This document shows positions 45,481 to 55,860 of a stretch of 64,000 nucleotides of DNA, in pieces. Origin of the DNA: Isoetes taiwanensis. Lineage: Eukaryota; Streptophyta; Lycopodiopsida; Isoetales; Isoetaceae. The position numbers and the translations under genes are program-made. The notes beneath the pieces were generated by a model. That model worked only from the letters and a program-made list of their open reading frames with translations. It was not told the DNA's origin and made no database searches. The DNA is taken from contig JAJEKV010000147.1 in the NCBI GenBank assembly GCA_021234155.1, positions 989,910-1,053,909 of the forward strand. Direction: 5' to 3'. Every line of letters starts with the position of its first letter. Within the stretch, counting starts at the first letter, position 1.

Positions 45481-48400
45481 TCGTTAACGTCGCATGATCT
45501 GTTTGGACTTCCCTAATGCATGCAATTATATTAATTACCTTACGGTAATATTCTTATATTAGCATTATAGTAGTATTGGATATATTGCTTCCAATAGTAT
45601 TATATTTAACTAACTATTATATGATAACTTTACGACCTTTAAGATATGTCATCATACGATTATCGATGCCATACTTAGTTTGAAACGTATTTTAATTGTT
45701 TATCATATGGCTAGGATTTATATCATCGGATCAAGTGTTGGCGTATGACTCTCGCTCGCTACTTGGTTGGTGATGTATCAACCTTACATGTATATACTTT
45801 ATATTTGCTATACTTATGGAAAGATAGACAAATTCTTATTATATTTGTCAGGATCCTATGAAAGTTACTTAAATGCCTTTGGAAGGAATTACATCCTTGC
45901 GAAGGTTTAACTAAGATTTTATGTAATTATTATCTTACTTTATCTCGATACTGAGATATCTACACAAGACAAAACTATCTATGCAGCTATTATGAACATA
46001 TAATTTATCAACAAGGCATTAAAGCTTATGATACATGCCATCATGGAGTGCTATCGATGCCCTGCATGATAACATATTTAAGACTATATAGTTTATGTAG
46101 TTATATGGGGTTGACAACCCTGAATAATTTAATTAAGAGCTAGGCTACTAGCTCATTCCTAGATGCGAATGCAAACAATAGATCATGGCGTAAGAAATTT
46201 ATGCAAAGCCTCACCCCACCTTAGTTGTCGCACCCGCTAAGGCTAGAATACATCTCCCCATTGAGCCGGTGTTGACTAATTTGGAGACGACTGCTTCCAT
46301 TGATTCGCTCCCCTGCTTTGGTGCAGTTGGTTACTGCATTAATCTTGCATGCTGAAGGACACATAGACATTAAGCATCTATCCATCTTACGCTCTATGTG
46401 CTTTGGCTACTTGCGAAAGGAACTCTATTCTAAGGGTCGACTAATTTGATGGTGATTCAACCCCTAAGATGTAGGTAGATTCAGTCCTAAGATTGAGCTC
46501 CCCCACTTTCTTCATAAGAAAGTGGTCCTACACCTCAATGTATCCTATCCCCTTAATTGATGTTGTCATAACATCTTAGCTATTCTATTTATCTTAAGAG
46601 GTTATATGCTTCCTATCTAACACATTAATTTACTAGCCTTAGCTAACATATTTAATCATCTATGATGGGTGCAGCCATCATGCTTAACATGTCTATCCTT
46701 AAGCGATGAGTTATTGAATTATTTAGAACAATTCTAAATTGCAAGGTTTTATCATCATGACAATTCCTTTTGCCTCAAGAGACTATGTGATTAATATGTT
46801 TCTTATTTTTAGATGTGCCTTTCATGTGCTATTTAATTTTATATTCTAAATATCCCCCTTTCTTAGCTATTTACTCTCTTGGAATATTCCTATCAATTGA
46901 ATTGATGTCATCATAACAAGTTGGCCGGACTTGTTAGATTACTTCGTTTCATTCGATTGGATTATTCCTTGGAGGTACTAGCTTTATACATGGTCAACAA
47001 TTATCCTAGTAATGATTCCTTCTTAGCGAGGTGATCAATCTCACCAAGTGGTTTCAATATGTTGGATGTCTGTTAACAATCATGTATAATTTTAGTTACT
47101 CCTATGCATTTCCTTCCCAATCATTGACGCTTAGCTCAACTTGGGGCAATCCCTTCATGAGAAAAACTAGAAATGCCTTCCACTCCCATTATGGATGTCG
47201 TCATCCATAAGCCTCAATCTTGCTTTCATGACTCATCCACTCATTTGCCTCCTTGAGGGTAACGTTCTTCGAGTTGCTCGAGACTCCGGGCTCCTCCTCG
47301 ATGTAGAGGTCAACTTTCTTCATTAGAGGCTTCCCATTGTTGGTGGTTTTGATGGCGTAGTTGACCCTTGAAATCTTCTATGTTACTTCCCAAAAGCCTG
47401 AAGGCGGTTTCATTGAGAAACATCTTGGCGGCTAAAAGATGCCTCTAGATCCGATCTTATTGTGCCAACTCCATCCTTGAATCTGAAAGCGTGTTGTGAG
47501 ACAAGTGTTGAGGATGTTGCTTTCGCTTCACGCCTTCCAATTGTCAGGCATCTCTTTTTCTTTGATCTGTTATCGAGAGAGAGAGAGGAAATAACAAAGG
47601 GAAATATGCATGCAAGTCATATAGCTTACACTATTATGATTACAAATACTATTAAAGCTATTAGGCTCCCTTGGTGTCTCCCTCGAGGTGCACCGCGTAC
47701 TTTATGGCGTTGTTGTCGATGTTCCTCCTAGTCTTGTTGGTGTTGAAGATCTATATCCTCCTATTTATATGTCGGCTCGTGCTCGATTGGTAGACTCTTT
47801 GATATTTTTGAGCTCTCCAATGCGTAATTTTGCGGCACAACTTTATACGCTTCACATGCTAACTAAGGATGTGATGGTCGTTGATGCTTGGCGTTCCAGT
47901 CTACTTCTTAATGTTGTTCTTGGGCAATAATTGCTTCCCCTTCACAATGTCTGAAGATCTTTGGAGGCGCCTCTTGAAGTTGTGCACAATCCCTTTGGCT
48001 AGACTCGTAATTAAGGAGTTGTTCTCTTCATCAGTTGCCTTTCGAATTGTCGATCCTTGAGTTCACGAATTTGCATGCGAGTTGTCGTAGCTTTGTGAGG
48101 TTCTAGCTGATTCGTCGATTCTTTGGCTCGGTTCTCCTATTCGCTTCTCCATCGAGCTTCTCATCGTACCTGTTTGATCTCCTCAATGTGATGGCTTAAA
48201 CGTTATCACGATCTTAGTTGCTATGCTGCCTTCTAGTTGCACTTGATCACGCTCCACAGTTTTGGACCTCATGTTGCATCTAAGGAACTCGTGGAAGTAC
48301 TAGCACTCCTTCGTCTTCTGATTTATGGCCATTGTCCCTCAATACATGTGCATCTTCCTGGCGAGTAAAGCCTCATGACTCTTCTCCATGATTGGTTTGC

Positions 48401-49275
48401 TGTCGGGGATGATGTACTCTTATATCTGCGTAGATTGACCCTTGAGTTGAAGTACTTTTACGCCCTAGACACGCTTTCGTGTCCTTGAATAGCCCGGCTA
48501 ATGTCTTGAACTCTCTTTTTTGTCGAATGTGCTTTGGTTCTTTGTCCTTGTCGTTAAGGTGTCGAATGCTTCTATCTTGGCGTTGAGGTCCCTAATTGTG
48601 GGAGATAAGTTAGGCTTCTTGTCTTCTAATTGTTGGTAGGAGTACTTGTGAAGCCATCACCTAGTTGTTGAATGAGCATTGACATAACCCATTGTTGTGG
48701 GCCTTTCTTAAGTGTATCTCCATCGGTGTGCATGTTACAAACATCACCATACAAGGTAGAATTATGGTCGTCGAAGGTTGCCTCCTTAGTTGGCTCGTTG
48801 ATGTCGAGTTGTCCCAAGGAATTCCTCGACGTCTATTGGCTTGAGGTCGTTGTCGTAGTTTTAGAAGATGTGTGTTCGTTCCTCCTTACATTTGTTGAGG
48901 ACACTTTCGTGTGTCGTTAGTGTTTCTGCTTTGCTACAAGAGGTAGAGTTGCATCCAGAAGATGTCGTCGTGCAAAACCTAGATGGTGCGGCTAGAGATC
49001 TTGACATGGTGGCGTTATCTCTCATCTTGACATTGTGCTGGACGAGCGATCTTCTACTTGAGGCCGCTTCTCGAAGTGTCTGGAGTTGAAGCTTGGCTTG
49101 AGTTCTGGTCGTCTCTATATTTGCTCTTCCATTTGAGCACTTGCTCTTGGCTATACATGTGGTTCTTTACTTCATCCTTTGGCAGTCGAAGCGATGGAGT
49201 TTCTTGATGTAAACACTAAACCCTAAAACATGATCCTACTTTTGTACTATGTGTTAGCTCCCGATATTTATGATA

Positions 49276-49313
<38 letters not shown>

Positions 49314-49771
49314 TACTGGGATTTTAATTCATCCACTTTTCTAATTTATAGAAGAGCATATGCTTAATTGTGTATACTTCTTTAGGATTTTCCCTCCTCC
49401 AATCACGTTTGATTCTTCGGTTTTGCTGCATCTTCCTTGTTCTACTTGACTCCATGGTTCCTTGAGGTGTTGCGACTATAGTTGACCTTCGTGTGTGATT
49501 TGAGGTCGTTATCCCAAGTCGCGCAGAACGTTGCTCGATGTGAACCCTTGAGTTGAAAATGCTCCTCCTTAATGTGTTTACCTGTCATGTGGAGCGTCGT
49601 GACTGCTCAGCGTCCCTGCATTCTGGGAGGTTCTTGATGTCGTGGAGACTTAGGTACGCCTCTCCTTGGATGATTACCGGGGTTAAGCTTGTGATGTCTA
49701 GCCCAAGTGGTGGAGTTGTCTGCGTGGTTCTCAGCCCCTCTTCAAAGCTTTGAAGTTCCTGCTCCGCTTGC
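45481..49771 (-). other. decayed interior of the full-length element
   Basis: No long open frame in the minus sense. A readable fragment is VKKVDLYIEEEPG-like sequence (about 47330-47260 minus). An (AT)n tract lies at 49279-49308. I could not identify RT or protease signatures by eye. Confidence 0.4.
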
Positions 49772-50218
49772 TACCTTTCTTGTGTCGGGTCGACGTCACT
49801 GATGTCCTCCCTGTCCGACGCACGTCCTTCATCTTCTTCCTGCTCTGCCTCCTCGTACTCGAGAAGCATCTGCTCTTCTTCACCTGCTGCCATAGCCATA
49901 GGCTCGAGCTCTAAGGGTTGGGCAGATGGTTCTCCTATATGGGTTTGGGCTCTATGGAATAGGAAAATTGCTACAGCTGGCGGTGTATAAGGAGTATCTC
50001 CTCCTATTTATAGCTACAGGCATATAATTGGGCAAGCGGCTGGCCTTATTTTCTAGGTATTTATCTATCTTGGGGATGTCCTACAGAGCTGTATGAAGGG
50101 CCATGCTTGTGCCAAAGTATCCTATGCAAGGGGGAAGTTCTACTATAGAAGGACCTATCTTTGCATGGAATTCAGCCATGATGTCCTGGTCATAGGGAGT
50201 AGCATTGATGGTTGCCAT
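49772..50218 (-). pseudogene. gag-region ORFs of the full-length element
   Basis: A minus ATG at 50218 opens MATINATPYDQDIMAEFHAK, stopped at 50081. A following frame (about 49990-49772) encodes a very acidic stretch (MAMAAGEEEQMLLEYEEAEQ). The position downstream of the leader fits gag, but no nucleocapsid zinc knuckle was seen. Confidence 0.4.
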
Positions 50219-50510
50219 GATGTTAGAGCTGTTGGGGATATCAAACAGATGAAGGAGTGCCCCTGGGAGCTGAAAAATCGGCTTGGAGCGTGGAGCAAAG
50301 GTGTAGGATGCAAATGAGGGTTGTGGTCTACTTATAGGCAAAAACCCTAATTTTAGAAAAAAATTTGGATAAGGGAAAATCTAGGATTCTAAGGTATTGC
50401 TAAGCACAAGACAAGCTAATCAAGCTAAAGTGTACATTCTAAGGATCCTATTGCAACAAATTCTATCTAATTTGGGGAAAGTGTGGACAAATTGGAGCAA
50501 TTTTGGTGTG

Positions 50511-51890
50511 ACCACTCACACAGTGCGCGAGAGGCAGTTAGGAATATGATCCTAAGTGGCCTGGGCGCACTCTGTGAGGGGTGGGGCCATGTTTGGGTCG
50601 AGGATGATGCCAAACATGCAACTAAGGGTGAAATCCTGCATATCTCGTCGAGATAGGTCGGATTGAGCCCTTACTTGCTTCATTTGGATAAGTTTTGGCC
50701 CAGATTTGGGGTCGACCACTCACCACCAAGGCGCTGAGGTCGAATCGGTTTGCAAACCGAATTGGTCTGGGCGCACTCTGCGAGGGGTGGGGTTCCATTT
50801 GAGTTAGGGTTGGGCAATTTCTACAAACTAGGGTTCAAATCCTACTAATTGAGGTGAGCTGAGTCGAATGGTATACTTACTTTCTACATTTGGACAACTT
50901 TTGGCATCAAACCATGCTCGACCACTCACACAGTGTGCCAGGGTCGAATCGGTTTGCAAACCGAATTGGTCTGGGCGCACTCTGTGAGGGGTGGGGCCAA
51001 AAACACTTGGTTTTGCTCCAACTTTGTTAATTCCAACTGCAGAACTTAGTAACACATTCTACTTACACCTGATTTAACACATTAATTCATCCAAATTACA
51101 AATTTGTATTAACAAAAAGTTGTGTATTTACGATAACTAGCAATCTTCTTTCTGCTCTGAGCTCGTGGATGTTGCAACCGTGTGCTTGATAGTCGAGAAG
51201 GTTCTTCATGCAGATGATTAACGTATGTCTTCCATTCGATGAAGATTGTTGATAGGCGGTTGTGCCCCTGTCTTTGCTAAAGCCGTTTGTAGAGGTATTT
51301 GCCATAGTGCTTCCTCTCTTGGGTCACCTGGGTCTTCAATGTCTTCAAAAGTCGTGCTCCTTGCCCTTCTGTGGCTCTAGCCTTGTACCTTAAAAGCTAT
51401 TGCTTCTATTTCTAAATAAACTGTAGTTTGGGAGACAAAATTTAGGGTTTGACCTATTTTGGTCATTTTGAGGAGGATTATAATATTTTTAGCCTAATTT
51501 GAGGTCATAAATGGATTCTAGACTCTTTAATGGTCCTAACGCAACAAATTTCAGGCAATTTGGAGCTGTATAACTCAAGTTATGAAGGTTCAAAGTTTTG
51601 ACCACTCACACAGTGCGCCAGGGTCGAATTGGTTTGCAAACCAAATTGGTCTGGGCGCATTCTGTGAGGGGTCACCTCTTTTTGGGGTCCAATTTTCAAT
51701 TTACAAGGGGTTTCTTAGTGTTATAACATGTAAAAGTAGCTAGAATCAAGGAGATAAGCTGAACTGTACCATTAGTTTAGCTAAATTATACATCTAACTA
51801 GGTCAACATGGGTCCACCACTCACACAGTGCGCCAGGATCGAATTGGTTTGCAAACCGAATTGGTCTGGGCGCACTCTGTGAGGGGTCAC
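50511..51890 (-). repeat. five hairpin modules in the 5' leader of the element
   Basis: Modules of about 70-80 bp lie at 50511-50585, 50714-50790, 50920-50998, 51601-51672 and 51813-51890. Each has outer arms CCACTCACACAGTGCGCC / GGGCGCACTCTGTGAGGGG. Four have an inner palindrome GGTTTGCAAACC. Neighbouring base pairs vary together: CGGTTTGCAAACCG in modules 2 and 3, TGGTTTGCAAACCA in module 4 and a mixed form in module 5. Module 1 lacks the inner palindrome. Confidence 0.85.
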
Positions 51891-52087
51891 CTCTTTTTGG
51901 CCATTTTAGGTTGGGTTTTTGCTAAAACTTATCACTACTCTTAGCATTAACCTATTGCTGCACTACAATTGGGAAAACATTTTCCCAATTTTCGAGGTTC
52001 TTGCTTGGGAGGTTGTTCCCAAGGCCCGGAAGTCTCTTGTTAGTCCTAAGGAAAATGGTGGGGTGCTTTCGATCACGGTCTACCAAG

Positions 52088-52105
52088 ATCATGCTCGATA
52101 CCCTT
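52088..52105 (-). other. possible primer-binding site
   Basis: Directly inside the 5' LTR the minus strand reads GGGTATCGAGCATGATC, close to the TGGTATCAGAGC start of an initiator-Met-tRNA primer site but one base short. Confidence 0.4.
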
Positions 52106-53701
52106 TGTGGCGTCCCCTACTCCTTATCACGATGCCCACATCGCATTGAAGGAGGAGCATTCCCCTGGCAGCTACAGCGGCGGGGGCCATCCACGACTCC
52201 ACTCCCATCCGGGATGAGCCAGCAAGGGAAGAATGGATGTGTCATTCACCCGTCTTCCATCGGTCGACCTATCTGCGGGCGTGAATAAACAAGCGTGAGC
52301 ACAACTAACGATAAACAAATACAATCACCATAGAGATAGCAATATCCACGAGAGATAACAATACCTTCATAGCAACCAAGGGGAGATCCTACCGGGGCTC
52401 GGACTCAAGGGGATGCCCGCGGCTAGGGTTTCGAGTTCATTGCGGGGCGGAATTTATGGCAATGGATTTGGCTGGCATAGAACATGGCTTAGGGTAGTCC
52501 ACTCCATCCGCCCCTCAGGTGCACACTTTGCGAGTAGGAAATTTGAAAAGTGTTGGGACTTGACCGTAACTGCAGGGTGAATAGCGGAGGGGCTACTACT
52601 CTTTGGGTTGCATCTCCCCAGCCCGATGAGGCAGGGAAGAGAGTTGCCTCTCCTCGGAGGCATCCATGCTCATCACAGGCGGCTAGAGGGCCCTTTGCCG
52701 TGTATTCGACTTGAACTCTTTGGAAGGTCATATCCACCACCCCACAGTGTCGAGCTCATGCCTTGCCCACACACGGTGACAAGCCATTAAGCCTAGCCTG
52801 CCCGAGAGACCCCAGATAGGCCTTACTACCAGGAGGGGTGGGTCCGTGATGAGACAAGTTCCTCCTTATCAACCGGCCTAGCCCCTTCACCCACAGCCAG
52901 GTGGGCTCCTGTGCACGGCCGCATATAATTGGGAACTAGTGGTGCTACCTAGGATCATACGCTACGGCTTTAGGTCTCTACCCCCTTCCCAATACATGGA
53001 GATCCAGAGTGAAATACATACAACATCCAGAACTGAAATAGAAATAGAAATATCATCTAATCTATCTACCTAAACAACAGAGTTAGGTTCCTTAGTTAGG
53101 GCTTATGATCTCGGGATCTATAAGGCCTCTAGAGTTGATCTAACATACTAAACCAGCCTATTGCCTTGCCCAAAGACGGCTTTGCACAACAGAACAACTA
53201 GATACCTGCTCCTTGACCCGCTCCCGACCCCGGAAGGCGTCCATGCTCGATCTTCTTTGAAGATGGCTGCTAATCGATAATCTGTTGTGCAAATCCGGCT
53301 TTCGGAGCTTCAAAGACAATGCGGATTGAAGTCCATACTTGGCGAAATGGCTCAAGAGAACCCCGAACTTCGAGAGAGGAAAGGAGCTCTAGGAAAAACC
53401 CTAAAATGCAAAGAGAAGAAAGGTTTAGGGTTTAAGGGGAAAGCCCTTTTATAGAAACCCTTAGGGTTAGGTTAGATATTGGCCAAATGGGATTTAGCCA
53501 TTTGGCAATGGGGTCCATGGGGTTATTAATTGTGTATGCTTATTTAACATGCACAACATTCAATGTTGCCCCCTAGGTGCAACCCTTGCCCCCTAGGTGC
53601 AACCCTATACGTCTCGCAAGTACATGTCATCCGTGACATGTACGGGTGACGTGGCAGTATAATATACGTATTCGGGGCGTATATTATGTTGGAACGTCAC
53701 A
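52106..53701 (-). mobile_element. 5' LTR of the full-length element
   Basis: Same family and orientation as 42449-44047. The inner end reads TGTGGCGTC instead of TGTGACGTC. The outer end ACGTCACA-complement is intact and is followed by the GTCAA target duplication. Confidence 0.88.
53447..53456 (-). promoter_or_regulatory. LTR TATA box
   Basis: The minus strand TTCTATAAAAGGG in the 5' LTR is conserved in the 3' LTR. It probably positions transcription of the element. The start site is inferred, not visible. Confidence 0.5.
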
Positions 53702-54114
53702 GTCAACAAATATGGTCGTTACACAGATGCAAAAGGTAATTGCATAAAGTTGAACTCGCAGTCTTATAGTTGCGAGTCACACACCTTTGCTAAGTGCGCA
53801 ATCAACACTTGTTGAAAACATTTGATCGCACTGTCCTTATACACGTGGCAGTTTCTAGGAGGTTCTAGAACATTCTAGAATCTACATGCATGTGCGACAC
53901 TTGGCACAATCTCATCTGTTGAAGTGGAATATTCTTGACCATTGATCTAGATATATATACACGGTGGTGGAGTTGCCCAAGAAGGGAAGCATCTAGATTG
54001 TCATGAAGGTTGGAATGGATTGGTGTGCCCATTAAGGGGTAATGTTGAAATGCTGGGAGTATGTGCCATGGGCATACATGAAGAATGACCTAGTGGAAGA
54101 GTGCCAAAAGTCCA

Positions 54115-54420
54115 TCAAAGAACCAGTGTTAGAGTACCTTGGCTTGCAAGCAAGAGATCCTGGGTCCGATCCTCAGCCTATCCACCCAATCAAGAGAGAC
54201 TCATTTCTCAACAGGATGCAGGGTAGTACTTGATCACAAAATCAATGTGGGATAGTACTTGAATATAGAAAGCCCATCAAAGGGCCAATAACTTAGTGGC
54301 AGAGTACTTGGTTTGCAAGCAAGTGATTTTGGGTTCGATCCCCAGCCTGCCCACCCAATAAAAGAGACTCATTTCTCAACAGGATGCGGGGTAATACTTG
54401 ATCACAAAATCAATGCGATA
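54115..54420 (+). repeat. two tRNA-derived SINE-like units in tandem
   Basis: Unit 2 (about 54285-54420) contains TAGTGGCAGAGTACTTGG, TTTGCAA in a loop-like context and GGTTCGATCCC (54332-54342), a perfect pol III B box. It resembles a tRNA-Ala(TGC) body without a proper acceptor stem. Unit 1 (about 54115-54240) has the diverged B box GGTCCGATCCT. Both are followed by AGAGACTCATTTCTCAACAG and GTA(G/A)TACTTGATCAC. Confidence 0.6.
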
Positions 54421-54545
54421 TAGTACTTGAGTATGCTATTGAGCCTGGCGAAGGTCGGAATAGTACTTGAGTATGCCATCGAGCCTGGCGAAGGTCGGAA
54501 TAGTACTTGAGTATGCCATCGAGCCTGGCGAAGGTTGAGTACTCG
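54421..54545 (+). repeat. tandem repeat, 40 bp x 3
   Basis: TAGTACTTGAGTATGCCATC followed by GAGCCTGGCGAAGGTCGGAA, three times. It continues the TACTTGA words of the SINE-like units. Confidence 0.9.
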
Positions 54546-54639
54546 AGCAGACTAATATTTTAGATTTTCATGATCAGTATAGATTGTAACCTTATGAGGG
54601 GATCATTCAAAGAAACATCTCTACTCCTCAAAAATATCA

Positions 54640-55220
54640 ACTATCGCCAAAATTTCCTTGTCATAAACTGGATAATTGATTTTTGTAGGCTAGAATTTTG
54701 AGAATGATAGGCAATTGGATGTAGTTCATGGTCATCCATTGCCAAGAACAAATCGACAATATATGGATGCGAAGGATCTACATGGATAAGAATTGGTACC
54801 CGTGGTAAGAAACATACTTCAAGGTAACAAAATCGGTTTCTGCTTCCATACTCCATTTCAATAGCACATTCTCATGAGGCCTATCAAGGGAGGGATAATA
54901 TTTAAACGATCTCGAATAAAATGCCGATAGAAGTTGGCAAACAAAAAAGAAAAATGCTGAGTATCTCGGACTGAAGAAGGTGTTTCCCAATCTAGTACAA
55001 TACTGACTTTTATGGGATCCATAGAGACTGCATGAGGAGTTATACAATAGCCAAGAAACTCCATCAATCTCCTGATTGAACTGACACTTCTCAATATTGG
55101 CATATAATCTATGCTCAGGATGCTTCTTGCCGAACATGCCTCTCATGTTCTTCAAGAGTTTTAGAATAAATAAGAATATCAACTAGATAGATGATCACAA
55201 AAATGTAGGCAAGAATTTCA
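54640..55220 (-). pseudogene. Ty3/gypsy RT and RNase H remnant
   Basis: Minus strand: FVIIYLVDILIYSKTLEEHE (RT catalytic loop with YLVD in place of YLDD, 55189-55178), then LYANIEKCQFNQE, VSMDPIKVSIVLDW, FANFYRHFIR, then the RNase H start PILIHVDPSHPYIV and HELHPIAYHSQ. Frames shift at least twice. Not continuous with any LTR in the window. Confidence 0.85.
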
Positions 55221-55555
55221 TTTTAAGAATTGCCCAAAATTCCTTTTGCAAAAGCTGCAAACCAACAAAAGGAACTTTTCCAATTACTAAGTAATGGCGC
55301 TAGCATGTCTAAGAAGCGCCCAATGCATGCAGCTAACCTTACTTGCAGAATTGCCCACGTCCTTGAACCATAACTAGAAACACATGGCCATCCTATATGT
55401 ATCCCAAAACATATACGTGTGTCCTATACGTTGCCACAATAGCGCCCGACTATTGGCATCACAAGCCAAGAAAAATACAGCAAAGGAATCCAACCCTAGA
55501 TCCTGTAGATGCAATCCAAACCCTAGCACCACAAATATTCATATCTAGCAATGTA

Positions 55556-55858
55556 AAATCAAGGTAGGATCAATTCAGACATGTCCACCAATCATGCCTC
55601 GCCACGTGTCCGTTATTTTTTTAAAGAATGTTACAAATTTTTAGAATAGAATAGAATAGAATAGAATAGAATAGAGTAGAGTAGAATAGAGCAGAGCAGA
55701 TGGGCTACAAAATTTTTTACTCTGCGTTCTTCCTTCAGCCAGAGCTTTCAAATTTTCACCCCACATTCTGGCATTTTTAAGTCGCATTTTCGCCGATTCA
55801 CCTCCCATTCTGGCCGATTTTACCCTCTTAAATTGATATACCTTTGATTTCAAGTTTC
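55556..55858 (+). repeat. dispersed repeat of about 250 bp, copy 2, with (AGAAT)n expansion
   Basis: Counterpart of 19157-19402. Contains about ten AGAAT-type units (55644-55700). Its right edge abuts the end module at 55861. Confidence 0.75.
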
Positions 55859-55860
55859 AA

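Larger units (their letters stand above)
42449..53701 (-). mobile_element. full-length Ty3/gypsy chromovirus (family 1), 11.25 kb, coding region decayed
   Basis: Two LTRs (42449-44047 and 52106-53701) are in the same orientation, and the whole is flanked by GTCAA (42444-42448, 53702-53706). In minus orientation the order is 5' LTR, primer-site-like sequence, hairpin-rich leader, gag-like acidic ORFs, a long decayed middle, integrase end, chromodomain, polypurine tract, 3' LTR. No intact pol frame is left. The LTRs are clearly related but differ by many substitutions and small indels, so the insertion is not recent. Confidence 0.88.

Noticed and set aside
54293-54350. Functional tRNA-Ala gene
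   Set aside because: The B box is perfect, but a proper acceptor stem and D-arm are not formed, and the unit is duplicated with a SINE-like tail.
54640-55220. Endogenous pararetrovirus reverse transcriptase
   Set aside because: The RT/RNase H motifs read as Ty3/gypsy, and no movement or coat protein motifs are present.
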